Source: Anthoceros angustus (taxonomy: Eukaryota; Streptophyta; Anthocerotopsida; Anthocerotales; Anthocerotaceae). From it: 64,000 bases of DNA. Shown here one piece after another: positions 21,335 to 34,160 of the stretch. The stretch lies in the NCBI GenBank assembly GCA_010909165.1, contig VJWM01000025.1, positions 1,116,001 to 1,180,000 of the forward strand, read 5' to 3'. The position numbers and the translations under genes were made by a program. Below the pieces are notes generated by a model. That model searched no databases. It was not told where the DNA came from and saw only the letters and a program-made list of their open reading frames with translations. Within the stretch, counting starts at the first letter, position 1, and each line of letters begins with the position of its first letter.

Positions 21335-23425
21335 TCATTGCCATTATTACCTGAATTAACGGTGGGACAAATGACAATTTCAGTGACTAAGTACCCTTGT
21401 CCACTGAATCTGGAATCGCGTCGACGACCACATGTGTTGATTAGGTCTTTGGTTTTGCAAAGCGAGTGTTTTGGGGCGGACTCTTCATGTGAGCAGACGT
21501 TTGTGGCGTGGGCGCGTCGTGGAGGCCGGCCTTGTGTGCCAGAATCGATTGCAGCGTGGATGGAAGTGTGGCGCTTAGATTCGTTTGTGGGTGGGGCGTG
21601 GGAGCTGGATTTCGATCGATTGGGCGCTTGCTTTTGGAGGTCGTTTCTAACACGGTTTTTGTTTGCTAGGATGGTGCTAGTGTGGCGCCCGGTGAGGAGT
21701 TCTAGGTGCTCAAGTGCTAGTTTGGTTGGTGGCTGTTTGTGTGTGGGCGGTGTGTGGAAACCATGGGTGAACCACTTGGCAGGGTGGAGGGGAGACAGCG
21801 TGTGGCTTTGCAGGGGAGGCAGCGTGCGGCTATGGCAGCATCTGCAGGTGAGGATGGTGGCCAGGGGAGAGCATCACGCCCAAGGGAGAGTAGGAACGTA
21901 AGGAGGCAACAGAGGGCTGCCACCCTTCGCGCTGAGAGAGTGACCGCAGCCTTGCAAGTCGACATCTCTTCAGCAGAGCAGGCTGCGCCGTGGAATTGGC
22001 ACTCGGGGGATGCGGTTCTATCCATTGGTGTGAATGTGCGGATGAGAACACAGCAATTGGGCTTAAGGCGCGTGTGGGTGGGTCGGATGTTTTGGCTAGG
22101 TACTTTGGAGGCCTTCACGGAGCAAATGATGGCTACCTTCTAGGGACTACTAATTTTTTCTGTGGAAGAATGGAGGAACATCGATGACTTGGTGTATACA
22201 GTTGTGCAGGGCGGCCTAGCTTGTGCATTACGAGGGTTCCTCGAAACCTTCTTGGTGTGTTGGTGGAGAAAGCGCGGTAAAAGGGTGGCAAGCTTATTGG
22301 GACAAGCGGATGAAGAAGAAACAACGGAAGTGTAAAGATGGTAGTGACGATCTTTGGGGACGAGGAAGGTGGAGGTGAGGAAGATGAGGGCTCGGATGCG
22401 CTGATGATGCTCCACCAGCTGTGAAGCTTGGTGCAGGGGGGCTGGCCGTTCCATGTCTGGAGGAAACTCCCCTGCTCGCAGGAGCCCACGGGAGGCCACG
22501 ACGGTCGTCGCAACAAAGTTTGGAGCTGGTCTCTGCCAACAAAGGAAAAGCAGCTGTGATTGACAAGGAGCCATTGTCCTCGTCGAAAGTTGTGGCGAGC
22601 TTCACGGAGAAGGACCACGTACGTCCATTGAAAGGTAAGACATATGACCGTGAGAAAAGTGGCCTCCAGCCATGGGCTCCAATGGAGGTGATTTTGGCTG
22701 CTGTGCTCCGTGTGAAGAAGGACTTGGAGGCGTCTTGTGGATGAGGTCAAAGCTTGCTAAGGCGGGGAGGATGCCTTGAAGGATCTGGACTTGACGAAGG
22801 TCCAAGCGACCTTGTGCTCAATGGCGGTGGGTTGGACTCGAAACACAACGATGCACCATGGAACCGGGTCCGCCAAAGTGTGAAGGCCAAGACGGACCAT
22901 TGTAATGTTGTGAACAAGAAGTTGGCGAAAACACGGCTTGTAGGAGCAGGCAAGAACATGTTCTTTGGGTTTTGGATTTTGAGCAGGCGATCAGGAATTC
23001 ACCAGCTAAGAGTGAAGAAGTCCACGCCGGCCCGGACAAGGGCTCCATGCCACTCCCACAGAGCCACCCATGATAGCAGCATGTTGTGTCCGCACTGCAG
23101 TGCGTTTTCATAGTCCAAAGATCACAGGTGTCATTCGCAATTCTCAATGGTGCTGTCTCGAGGGGGAGTTTTTGATTTTGTGTCCCTTGGATTTCTCCCC
23201 TAACTGTTGAAGTGCCGAATAGCACCTGTTGTTGCAGCAGATTGTGTGCAAATGTTTGTTATTCCTGCTGGAATATGCGGAGGATGTTTCTGAAGGTCAG
23301 GGGTTGCTGCAATGAGTGTGCAATGATTGTTGCCTACAAACAGGTCAGAGTGTTTGTTGTTCTCCAGTAAGTCCTGTTTCTAAGGGTGGTAGTGAAGGCT
23401 GGTAGGGAACCGGAGCACTTGCTCT
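21335..23425. other. Unassigned DNA between the copia break and the CACTA-like element
   Basis: A plus frame is open from 21338 to 21901 (187 codons, Trp/Arg/Gly-rich). Overlapping frames at 21739-22143 and 22421-22744 alternate on the plus strand. A short coding-like piece near 22760-22850 reads GGEDALKDLDLTKVQATLCS. Frames change often, and no domain is recognised. This could be the left part of an element interrupted at 23425 by the CACTA-like insertion and resumed at 33475. Confidence 0.35.
23423..23425. repeat. Target-site duplication TCT (left)
   Basis: TCT precedes the inverted repeat at 23426 and follows its partner at 33475-33477. Three bp is the EnSpm/CACTA length, but three bases match by chance often. 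Confidence 0.6.
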
Positions 23426-23456
23426 CCCTACTAGAAATGGGCACCCTATGTTACAC
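23426..23456. repeat. CACTA-like terminal inverted repeat, left
   Basis: 31 bp starting CCCTACTAGAAA, followed by GGGCACCC and TATGTTACA; one mismatch to the right end. Confidence 0.85.
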
Positions 23457-24010
23457 TTTATGTTAAGATTTGGACCCCTGGATGTAACACTCATGTTACA
23501 ATTTTGGGGTCATGTAACACTTTTTGGGCCCCTTGTTACACTTTGGCTTGGAAACCATACCACGGCTGTTGTTGCAATCATGTTGCAATGGTGTTGCAAT
23601 TATGTTAAGATGAAGTGAGAGGTGGTTTTGCCCTCTCTCAAAATTGCAACATGATTGCAACATCTAAAGTGTTACAAGAGAGGTCTTGTAACACTTTTGG
23701 AGGCTTGGTACCGAACCTCCTCCCCATCCACCATTGCCCTTTTACTTTTGCCCTTTGAAATACCACGTTTTACTTGGTAGTTACCACCGATACGCCCTTC
23801 AATACGACCATATACAAATACCTGTATCAATACATCCTTGTACTATACGCATGTAGTCTACGGTGATAAATGTAATGTATTATTCTAAGTGCTATACGGG
23901 CGTATTCAATTTCATATAAAATAAGTTTGTATATTATGCGTATTACATACGTACACTGGTCTGTACATATTCATGGTACGATACTTTGTATTTACTATAC
24001 GTGTAAATAG
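23457..24010. repeat. Subterminal region with clustered TGTTACA/TTGCAAC and TATACG/CGTAT motifs
   Basis: 23440-23700 contains repeated GTAACAC, TGTTACA, GTTGCAA and TTGCAAC in both orientations. 23770-24005 contains many ATACG/CGTAT steps (for example CGTATTACATACGTACAC). Such clusters are where CACTA-type DNA-binding proteins bind in known elements; that role is inferred here. Confidence 0.6.
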
Positions 24011-26130
24011 CGACGGCCCTTTATACCCCTACTTTATAGCATGCTGGCTTGCGGTTTGTCCTTCCACGTCAACAATAGCCATCGGCTTCCTGCCATGGCG
24101 CCCAAGAAGATATTGTCCCCACCTATCACCTTATTGTGACGATCACCGTGAGGTTATGCCCCTACAAGATTGTCTTTGTGCGGAGGATTTGGTATCGCGG
24201 CTTATGCTTTTACGCCTCCATGTAAGGCACTTCCTACTCGTCATCGTATGCACCTACGAAACTTCCGCCCTCCGTTCGATTCGCAATTTTCTTCTTCCTC
24301 CCACTTGCGTTTGGGAAAGCTTTGCCACTTCCTCCGCTTCCTCCGCCTCGCAGGCACATTGCACATACAAACCAGCATGGCCGTCATGAGTTATCCAGCG
24401 TTAATGGGTTTCCACATTTGTCCATTTGCCTTCCCTCCGGTCCCTCCTCTTTTCTTACGCCCTTCTTGCTGGACATTTTCCTCTTCCGTCCTCCTTCTTC
24501 CGTCGCAGCCCGTGTTCACTTGCCCACCGTGCCTCCTCTACTCCTCCTCCGTTTTCCTCTTTCGGCCTCCACCCTTTATCATGTGGCATTGCCTCAACTG
24601 GGCTCCACTATGTGTCCATGCTCTCGGCATCCGAGGCTGCAAGGTATGTGTCGCACGAAATTAGGCACATCGTCCTCTTGACTGCCTCCTCTGCTGCGTC
24701 CATGTTCTCTGCAGCGTCCCCCTCTGTCCCCGGCCTCCATCTGCATTGGCTGATATCAAGCGCACGCATGTTGCCCTCTTAGTCCTCCTTCATTCTCTCT
24801 CCCCTCGACATCCGCCTCATGTTCTGGCGCCTTTTGCCCCGACCATGGCTGCTGGGTGATCCACTCTCGTCGTCCTCCGCCACCCGCTCCTCCTAGTCCC
24901 CTGCGATTTTTGGCTGTCCATAGTGCACACAAGTGTGTTTCTTCACAGTGAATTGTTGCCCCCGTGCTCCACCACCCGACTCCTGCCCTCCACACACCTT
25001 GTTCCTGCCCTCCATCGGCGTCGTCACTCCATCTGATCCCAACGGCCTCCACCCTCCCCATACATGGCCGTCACACAGCGGTCTCGGGCACCCTCCACCT
25101 CTTTTCCATTATTTGCTTGCTGCCCACGGCCTCGTTGCTGCCTCCATTGACCCCAATCCGGGCATGCACTTCCACCTAGGCAATCGTGGTGTCGCGGGCA
25201 CCACAATATATCCACACACTCGGTTCCCCCCTCCGCCTCCTGCATGCTTCCTCAAGAGCGCCTCACCGTCTCCACTTCCCGCTCCTTGTTCATCGTCCTT
25301 TCCCCATTCAAAGTCCGTTGTCCCTCGCCCCTCGGCCTCCTTCCTCCCAAGCCCCTTCCGCGCCATTGCATTCCTTGATAGCCTCTCGTCGTCCATGTCA
25401 CCACCTCGTGCACCATCGTTGCCTCCACCCTTCCCTTCTCGGAAAGGCCACCATATCGGATCCATCTTCAATTCAATGTCGTTAAGCAAAATGGTCATTT
25501 CCTTGTTCTCCTTGCAATAGCTTGAACCTCTAGGATCTTTTCATACACTCCCTATCTTACTGAAGGAACTCGCACGAACCCCACTATCGCCTTTCACGAT
25601 TTCCACCCTTTCCCTTCTAGCAATCGTGCCACCGCCGTCCTCGAAAGGTTGCCTCCCTTGTCTCAAGCTTGAAGCCGGCATGCAGTGCACATGTGTTACC
25701 GTTTGTCCACCATGCCCACTCATCGGCCCAAACTTGAGCGTGTGCACACTTTGCCGTCACTTGCCATTAGCAGTGCGAAAACCCACCTCATCCAATGTAA
25801 ATAGCTCTTCATCTATTTCACTTCACGCGTGCTCCAACTCCGCATCCGTTGGGAGGTTCCACGTCTCAAAGTCGTCAAAATCAAGTCGGGCTCGGCCATG
25901 CTCGCCTCTTACCTCTGGCCGTCTTCGAGGAGGCCGCTTCTTCACATCGCCGATGTCGAATAGACCGCCCGGGTGCGGTGGATGAGCGAGATAGCCCGAG
26001 GCCATTTGGCCCCTCATCCTCCCCACCCGGTCTGATGCAGCCGTCGCGCCCCACTATGGTGTTCGGCGCCTTCGTGACTCCCCTAGCAAGCTTCACCTCG
26101 CCATACTCCCCATCCTGCGAACCGGTTGTC
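24011..26130 (-). other. CACTA-like interior: Ser/Pro/Arg-rich open stretches
   Basis: Both strands are open in many frames. Minus-strand pieces look more protein-like: 26246-25881, 25747-25541 (KFGPMSGHGGQTVTHVHCMP) and 25498-25109 (MTILLNDIELKMDPIWWPFR). They change frame between pieces. I recognise no transposase domain. Coding is possible but not shown. Confidence 0.3.
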
Positions 26131-27712
26131 CACCACCTTCGTGCCATGCTGAAGGCAATGGCTTCCCTCTCAAGTGAAAGGTGCCAGGCCATGAGTCCCG
26201 GCTGTCGAAATTCAAGGCTGCTATTTTGAAAAAGCTTTGTTTGCAAAGGCCCAGCTGGTTGTCATTTACTCCTCTTGGCGACTGTGCACATGCTACTTGC
26301 CCATAATCAGAACAATTTTCTGACCACAACCTTGACAGACTTGGGAGCAAGTTTCATGTCCCATTGGTTACGCTGTACGTTACTCATGATGTATTATATT
26401 GCCCACATGGCGCACCGCTCTCAATGCGCCCATTCGCATTTTACCATTAATCATCTTCCGACCAAAGATTGCCTTGTGCATCCGTGGAGGGAGGAGACAA
26501 TAGACTATAGCATGCAAACCAATCACCATACATGATTTATTCCACTTTCGACGCGTGACTCGAAGTGGCGTGCAAAGGGTGACTTGTCATGTCGGTCAAG
26601 CGGTATGGACGGGCACCAAACCATACCCATCCATTCCGCCAAGACAAGGGTCATCGAGTTTTATTGCGTGGGGAAGTACAAGTAGTGATCAAGGATGAAG
26701 GACTTTCCCATCCCAATGTTTAACGGTAAGCATATGTCCCCACATTGTGAGGTATAAACCGTCCGCCACACGACGATCGCCATGCCCTGTAGAGAGCCAA
26801 GGATGACGCCTCCATACCGGTCCTTGATGGCCGGCGAGGGAGAGCAACCTCCCATCCATCATCCTCGATGGCCATCGTCATGATTGGAATTGCAGCCCTT
26901 GTCCTTAATGGCCATCGTCGGTTTCCACCACCTTCGTGCCATGTCAAGGCAATGGCTTCCTCTCGGTGAAAGGTGCGGGCCATGAGTCCCTACCGAATTC
27001 AAGGCTGCTATTTTGAAAAGCTTTGTTTGCAAAGGCCCAGGTTGTCATTTACTCCTCTTGGCGGACGGCGATTGTGCACATGCTACTTGCCCATAATCGA
27101 ACAATTTTCGACCACAACCTTGATGCACTTGGGAGCAAGTTTCATGTCCCATTGGTTACGCCAGACGTTACTCATGATGTATTATATTGCCCACATGGCG
27201 CACCGCTCTCAATGCGCCCATCGCATTTTACCATTAATCATCGCCTTCTTCCACCGACCAAAGATTGCCTTGTGCATCCGGAGGAGGAGACAATAGACTA
27301 TAGCATGCAAACCAATCACCATACATGATTTATTCCACTTTCGACGCGTGACTCGTGACGTGTGACTTGTCATGTCGGTCAACGTATGGACGGGCACCAA
27401 ACCATACCCATCCATTCCGCCAAGGATAAGACAGTCATCGAGTTTTATTGCGACGATGGGAAGTACAAGTAGTGATCAAGGATGAAGGACTTTCCCATCC
27501 CAATGTTTAATTACGGTAAGCATATGTCCCCACATTGTGAGGTATAAACCGCCCTCGCCACACGACCGCCATGCCCGAGACAAGAGCCAAGGATGACGCC
27601 CATACCGGTCCTTGATGGCCGACGAGGGAGAGCAACCTCCCATCCATCATCCTCGATGGCCATCATTGAATTGCAGCCCTTGTCCTTAATGGCCATCGTT
27701 GGTTTCCACCAC
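26131..27712. repeat. 795-bp direct tandem duplication inside the CACTA-like element
   Basis: The phrase CACCACCTTCGTGCCATG starts at 26131 and 26926, and the copies stay parallel to a GGTTTCCACCAC boundary at about 27710. Copies differ by numerous 1-10 bp indels and few substitutions. Both contain GGGCACCAAACCATACCC and a CATGATGTATTATATTGCC phrase. Open frames in the two copies are equivalents of each other. Confidence 0.9.
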
Positions 27713-29075
27713 TGTGCAACAATAATGTGCACACATCGCAATGATCCACAAAGCAGACACAGTCGAGCGGAAGGCGGCGGTTTTGACTTATGCGATTCCA
27801 CAAACACTTTAGCTCGCATGGACTTGTAGGTAGGCGAATAGGGCCAAAAAGTGTTCACATCCGGCCTCAGAACCCCCCCATACGTGTGTGGTCACGAACA
27901 CCATGCCGCACCATGTGGAAGGAACCACCTCGCCACGGCAAGTCCCCACGAGGATAGCCGATGAGAGCTGCTCCACGCCATGAGGCGGTGACACCGCCTC
28001 CAACCTTTGCAAAGGATCCTTGATGGCCATCAACGGATTTCTAGTTGTGCGAAGATGGAGACATGAACACACGCCTCGTGGTGCGAACTACCACTCCACG
28101 CCCATTTAGGTTTCCGGAGCTAGCTCCGCATACGTCAACATGTCCGTCATACATGGCATAAGGTAGCAGGAGGCGCCAGCGGTGCATGTTTCCTGAAGAG
28201 GCTCGCCCGGCGAGGATGACCAAGAGAAAGGTAGTAGCGTGAAGCGAGGGGCAAGGTGGTGACATTTAAAGCGGACCACCACCTTCTCTGACCTCTTGTG
28301 CCCCGCCACATCGGGTTGCGGATGAGAGGATCTTGAATTTCAAGCTCCTTACATGTGACAAACCAAACATGGCGAGGCTTTGATGGTGCCGTCGAAATAT
28401 GATGTGATTCTTGGTAAATGCAATGAGTGTGAAGGGCGCTAAAGGAGCGGAATCAAGTTTGTTTTCATGTCTCCTAAGGGCTGGAAATCCTTTGCGGCGG
28501 TGCGGCCATAGTGACGTCGAGCCGTCACCCTAGCATGGTGCCGATGGCGTGAATACATCTCGTTACGCCATGTGACGCGCATGATTGGTGGAGAGCGGAA
28601 TGGGAGTCTCGAGCGATGGACATCATTATCTAGGAGAACGGAATTGGCATATATGGCAAATTCACATACGACGGTCCTTCATTCATGGCATAATGAAAGG
28701 GGCATTTAGTTTGCTTGAATGGCTCTCACGTGCCACCCACCGTCCTTGCACAATGGTGTAGATGTTGATATAGATTATTACGAAAGCGATTGGAGCAGTA
28801 ATCGATTCAAGCGACCTTGGACGTGGCATGTTTTCTTCCATGCCATGAGTTTTCAATTATTCTAATGGCTTGCACCCACCTTCCTTGGACCATGGTGGAG
28901 GGAGAATTTTATTTGAGAGAAAGGGAACCATTGTCCTTGGTTCATGGCGGGTTGTAAGATGGCCATGACCTTGTCATGGCATGGCACTTCCTTGGTCATC
29001 GCCACTCGAAATCGCATTGCAAACACTTGTCCTTGGGTCACGATGGTCATGGTAAAAAGCGGGGACTATATATGG
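27713..29075. other. CACTA-like interior, unassigned
   Basis: No recognised gene or repeat. Repeated phrases such as CTTCCTTGGACCATGG, GTCCTTGGTTCATGG and GTCCTTGGGTCACG around 28880-29045 suggest old short duplications. Confidence 0.35.
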
Positions 29076-31610
29076 CATGCATGGAGGAATGGCGTGTGGA
29101 CAAGGAAGGTTTCGTGTTTGCGCAGCAAACAAAATAATGTGAGGAAGGTGGCATGGCAAGGCAAGGAGCCGGTGGCATGGCATGCCACGTAGTCCCCTTC
29201 TTGGATGGAAGCACTGAAGGATGGTCCTAGCGGCAAGTGAGGTGGGCACGCTGGAGAATGCGGATTCATAGTGGAGGGTGGATGATCATCGCGTGGCGGG
29301 AGGCGAGAGAGGTGTCGGGTCTTTGGAGGAGCAACTTCCGCAGTGGAGTCTGCGCCAAAGAGGAGGATCTTTGAGAAAGCGGCCGCAAGGGAGTGGGTGT
29401 CTCTAATAGGTGGGGAGCTAACTGGAGGCGCCGCTGCGGAGAGAATCCAAAACTTTCGGAGGAGGAATCGCGGGCCGTGACATCGAGGAGGAGGAATTTG
29501 GCGTGAGTCAGGAGAAAGGGGCTGTGGTGATCGGGAGGAGCATGGTGGTGCTGCCCAAGAGGCCGGCCGTGTGGCGAGAGAGAGGCCATTGGTCTTGTGG
29601 ACCTTACATTGGTGGCGATGGATAACCCCAACAACGTGGGAGGAGGATGCTGTGGAGGAGGAAACTGCCAGGAGTGGAGGCGGTCTCTTGGAGGAGGAAA
29701 GCTGCCACAGGAGTGGGCGGTCTCTGGAGGCGGTTGCGGAGGCGGGCCAAGGCAGCGTGCATATGATGGTGGGGAGGACGGTGAGGAGAAGGACACCGGT
29801 GGCAATGATGGGGAAAGCGCGAGGAGGCGGTTGCGGAGGCGGGCAACGCGTGCATATGATGGTCGGGAGGACGGTGAGGAGAAGGACACGGTGGCGCAAT
29901 GATGGGGAAAGCGCAGGAGGCGGATGTGGAGATGGCGGATGATGAGGTGGAGGACATACCGACTACATTGCCACTACGAAATTGGAGAATTGATGGAGTT
30001 GGCGGTAAGCCACTAGGCAGCGTCATTGCCGTGTTGCGGTGCATGGGCGTGGTGGAGTGTACATGGGCTGAGCGGTTATGCGATGGAGGTTGGGTGGAGA
30101 ATGAGGAGTTGTTGGTTGGTGCGGCGTGGTGATATGTAGGACGTGAGCTCTAAGTGATGTGTGTGCATGACTAGGGAAGAAGGGAAGGGAAAGGCGGTGG
30201 AAGGTGAAGGCCATGTCGGAAGGAAGGCCATGATACTAGTGAGAGAGAAGGAAGATGGAGGAAAGGTGGCAAGCAGGCGTCACGTCAAGTGATCTTGGAG
30301 GCAACGTAGATGGTGGGGAACGGATGTGGGAGCGGGGGCTGAGAGATGGTGGGGAACTGGATGTGGGAGCGGGAGCCTGGAGAGATGGTGGGGAACACAT
30401 GGATGAGAGAATGCGAGCGCATGCATGGAGGAATGGCGTGTGGACAAGGAAGGTTTCGTGTTTGCGCAGCAAACAAAATAATGTGAGGAAGGTGGCATGG
30501 CAAGGCAAGGAGCCGGTGGCATGGCATGCCACAGTCCCCTTCTTGGATGGAAGCGAAGGATGGTCCTAGCGGCAAGTGAGGTGGGCACGCTGGAGAATGC
30601 GGATTCATAGTGGAGGGTGGATGATCATCGCGTGGCGGGAGGCGAGAGAGGTGTCGGGTCTTTGGAGGAGCAACTTCCGCAGTGGAGTCTGCGCCAAAGA
30701 GGAGGATCTTTGAGAAAGCGGCCGCAAGGGAGTGGGTGTCTCTAATAGGTGGGGAGCTAACTGGGGCTGCGGAGAGAATCCAAAACTTTCGGAGGAATGC
30801 CAGGCCGTGACATCGAGGAGGAGGAGGAATTTGGCGTGAGTCCAGGAGAAAGAGGGCTGTGGTGATCGGGAGGAGCATGGTGGTCTGAGGCCGGCCGTGT
30901 GGTGGCGAGAGAGAGCCATTGGTCTTGTGGACCTTCTGTCGGTGGCGATGGATAACCCCAACAACGTGGGAGGAGGATGCCTGTGGAGGAGAAGCTGCCA
31001 CAGGGTGGGGAGGCGGTCTCTGGAGGAGGCGGTTGCGGAGGCGGGCCAAGGCAGCGTGCATATGATGGTCGGAGGACGGTGAGGAGAAGGACACGGTGGC
31101 AATGATGGGGAAAGCGCAAGCGAGGCGGATGTGGAGATGGCGGATGATGAGGTGGAGCGACATACAACTACATTGCCACTACATTGGAGAATTGATGGAG
31201 CGGTTGGCGGTAAGCCACTACGGCGTCATTCTTGCCGTGTTGTCTGTGCATGGGCGTGGTGGAGTGTACATGGTAGGGTTGCGATGGAGGTTGGGTGGAG
31301 AATGAGGAGTTGATGGTTGGTGCGGCGTGGTGATATGTAGGACGTGAGCTCTAAGTGATGTGTGTGCATGATGCGGGGAAGAAGGGAAAGCGGTGGAAGG
31401 TGAAGGCCATGTCGAAGGAAGGCCGATACTAGTGGAGAGAAGGAAGATGGAGGAAAGGTGGCAAGCAGGCGTCACCGTCAAGTGATCTTGGAGGCAACGA
31501 TGGTGGGGAACGGATGTGGGAGCGGAGCTGAGAGATGGTGGGGAATGGATGTGGAGAACCGGAGAGATGGTGGGGAACAATGGATGAGAGAATGCGGGAG
31601 CGCATGCGAA
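29076..31610. repeat. 1.34-kb direct tandem duplication inside the CACTA-like element
   Basis: ATGGAGGAATGGCGTGTGG occurs at 29081 and 30425; the copies remain parallel to GAGAATGCG(G)GAGCGCATGC at about 30405-30424 and 31589-31607. The first copy contains an extra roughly 100-bp internal repeat (CGTGCATATGATGGT phrase at 29755 and 29848). The long minus-strand frames (277 and 292 codons) lie in corresponding positions of the two copies and are Ser/Pro/His-rich with no domain. Confidence 0.92.
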
Positions 31611-32442
31611 TGACTGAAAACAACCGTGGCGGTGGGCGTTTGTGGAGGGAATGTGAATGTTGAGCCATTTTCTTGCGGGGAGTCGCCAAGATGCGTGGTG
31701 GACCGGTGATGGTCAATCGGCAACAAGCAGATGGAATTGGTATTCCCACCTTTATAGCCTAGCATTTACAGGGTCGCCGTGAAAGTGGTGATTGAGGCTG
31801 GATAGGTCTAGGAAGTTGTGGAGGAACCACGAAAACAATGGTGTTGGTCGAAGAGTCACCAAGTGACGGCAAGGCGCTATGCCATATCACTTGGAAGACG
31901 TACATGTTTGTAGATAAAGCCAATTGCATCGGTGGCAACAAAGCCACGATCTTTGAAGGATAGAGGACGCGGAACTCCAAAAATTCCAATTAATTTGTCA
32001 ATAAAATCAAACACTTATATATGCAAGGTATGAGAGTGACGTAAGGGTTAGCACATACATATTACTATATAAACAAGTCTTGACGCCTATATATACATAT
32101 ATATACAAAGGAGGCATATATAAGTACACTAATATAATATAAGTATAACGGATGGATATATACATATGTACACATACTTACTTATGTCTTGAAGCCTATA
32201 TACATATATATGTATACAAAGGATATGCAAAGGAGGTAAAATAGGAAGGAAGGACAGCCCCGAGAGAGAGGTCCTTGTTACAATCATGTTGCAAGAGGAA
32301 GAGGGAAGAGTATAAAATGGTTGTGATAGGGAGGTCCTTCTCACGGTCATGATGGAGGAGGAGAAGTGAAAGAGTATAAAAGGGTGTGATAAGGGGCAAT
32401 AATAGCAGGGGTGGTGAGAGGAGAGACCAAGCATTGTGTTAA
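31611..32442. other. CACTA-like interior near the right end, with (TA)-rich stretch
   Basis: 32030-32225 is dominated by TATATACATATATATAC phrases; a TATA-rich block followed by CAAAGGAGG or CAAAGGATATGCAAAGGAGG occurs twice. No gene seen. Confidence 0.45.
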
Positions 32443-33690
32443 GATGGGGTGAGAAGGTGGATAAGAAATTGACACCTGAACACCAAGCCACCAAAAGTGT
32501 TGCAATTTTGAAGTGGTACATGAAGTGAGAGACCAAGCATTGTGTTAGGATGGTGGGAGAAGGAAGAGAAAAAATGGACCAACTTAACACCAAGCCATCA
32601 AACCATGTTGCAAGTTGGAAGTGTTACATAAAATTGCAACACGGTATAACAGAGGTGGGAAATTATTAAAATGCTTGTGAGAGGGGTGTACCGGAAGGGT
32701 GAGGTGGGAAGAGAGTGCAGTTCGTGTTAAGATGGCTGCACCAAGCAAGACAGAACTAACAAACTTAATACCAAGCCTCAAAACATGTTGCAATGTGGAA
32801 GTGTAACAAAAATTGCAACATCAACGCTATTTGGTGCCCTTTTCTAGTAGGTCTTACTCTGTCTCTGAGTTGATCTTTGCGTACGGATCTTTCGGCTTTT
32901 AAGGCTGGAAGTCCATGTGTTTGATTGTGGTGTGTGGAAGATGCATGCGCCCGTGCGAGATGGTGCACCATTTGCCATTCTATTCTTGTCCACATTGCTT
33001 TGCATGTGTGGTAGACACGGTGGTATGCACGCTTTGCTTGTAGGCGGTTGCTTTATATGGAACCTGATGGGGTGAGAAGGTGGATAAGAAATTGACACCG
33101 AACACCAAGCCACCAAAAGTGTTGCAATTTTGAAGTGGTACATGAAGTGAGAGACCAAGCATTGTGTTAGGATGGTGGGAGAAGGAAGAGAAAAAATGGA
33201 CCAACTTAACACCAAGCCATCAAAACATGTTGCAAGTTGGAAGTGTTACATAAAATTGCAACACGTAACAAGGTGGGAAATTATTAATAATGCTTGTGAG
33301 AGGGGTGTACCAGGGTGAGGTGGGAAGAGAGAGAGTGCGAGGTTCGTGTTAAGATGCGCAAGCGAGACAGAACTAACAAACTTAATACCAAGCCTCCAAA
33401 ACATGTTGCAATGTGGAAGTGTAACAAAAAATTGCAACATCAACTGTAACATAGGGTGCCCTTTTCTAGTAGGGTCTTACTCTCTATTATCTGAGTTGAT
33501 CTTTGCATCTCGATCTTTCGCTTTTAGTAAGTCCATGTGTTTGATTGTGGTGTGTGGAAGATGCATGCGCCTGTGCGGAGATGGTGCACCAGGTTGCCAT
33601 TCTATTTCTTGTCCACGAAGTTGCGCATGTGTGGTAGACACGGTGGTATGCACATGGCATCGTGAGCGGAGTTCTTGTCGAGCACCGTGA
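32443..33690. repeat. 623-bp direct tandem duplication containing the CACTA-like right end and its flank
   Basis: GATGGGGTGAGAAGGTGG starts at 32443 and 33066. Each copy runs through the right terminal repeat (…CCCTTTTCTAGTAGG, ending 32851 and 33474) into the same external flank, TCTTACTCT…GAGTTGATCTTTGC. Because transposon end plus target flank are duplicated together, the duplication happened after insertion. Confidence 0.92.
33444..33474. repeat. CACTA-like terminal inverted repeat, right
   Basis: 31-bp inverse of 23426-23456 with one mismatch (A for T). A second, slightly decayed copy of this end lies about 623 bp to the left. Confidence 0.85.
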
Positions 33691-34160
33691 TGGAATGACA
33701 GGATTTGTTGTGGTGGCCGGGTTGGTGGTCGATTGGACATCATGGAGATGTGGTGGCATGTGGAGATGTGGTGGCGTCGAGCATCATAGAGATGTGGTGG
33801 CGGTTGGTCTTCAGGCACTTGGGAGTTTGTGACATGGTGGCCGCTTACTTGATGTGGTGGTGGGTTTGATGGTACCGCGGTATATGGTGGCCACTCTTGT
33901 GCTGCCGCTGATGTGGTGGCGGGGTTGGTGGTGAATCGCAGTATGTGCCATGGTGGCGCTTATGTGGTGGCGGGGTTGGTGGTGATCTGCAGAGTATGTG
34001 CCATGGTGGCGCTTGATGTGGTGGCGGGGTTGGTGGTGGGCTGCCGAGTATGTGCCATGGTGGCCGCTTACTTGATGTGATGGCGGGTTTGGTGGTGATC
34101 TGCCCGAGTATGTGACATGGTGGCCACGTACCTGATGTGCTGGCCACAGTTGGTGGTCTT
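33691..34160. repeat. Minisatellite of about 55-bp GATGTGGTGGCGGG… units
   Basis: About six units beginning (T)GATGTGGTGGCGGGGTTGG and ending GTATGTGCCATGGTGGC, at roughly 33851, 33910, 33961, 34014, 34073 and 34132, preceded by shorter GAGATGTGGTGG repeats from 33740. Unit length varies between 52 and 60 bp. Confidence 0.85.

Larger units (their letters stand above)
23426..33474. mobile_element. EnSpm/CACTA-like DNA transposon, about 10 kb, non-canonical CCCTA ends
   Basis: The left end CCCTACTAGAAATGGGCACC… and the reverse complement of the right end CCCTACTAGAAAAGGGCACC… agree for 31 bp with one mismatch, followed by 3-bp TCT duplications outside. Plant CACTA ends typically read CACTACTAGAAAA; here the second base is C at both ends. 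Subterminal regions carry many TGTTACA and TTGCAAC motifs in both orientations (23440-23700; 32280-32840; 33066-33460), like the subterminal arrays of this superfamily. The interior (24.0-32.2 kb) has no TNPD transposase that I can recognise; it consists of Ser/Pro-rich open stretches and three direct tandem duplications. It may be non-autonomous, or its transposase may be too decayed to see. Confidence 0.7.

Noticed and set aside
29066-31163. Two long minus-strand ORFs (277 and 292 codons) and plus-strand Gly-rich ORFs
   Set aside because: They are equivalent frames in the two copies of a 1.34-kb duplication, low-complexity, open on both strands, with no domain. Shared openness follows from the duplication, not from selection.
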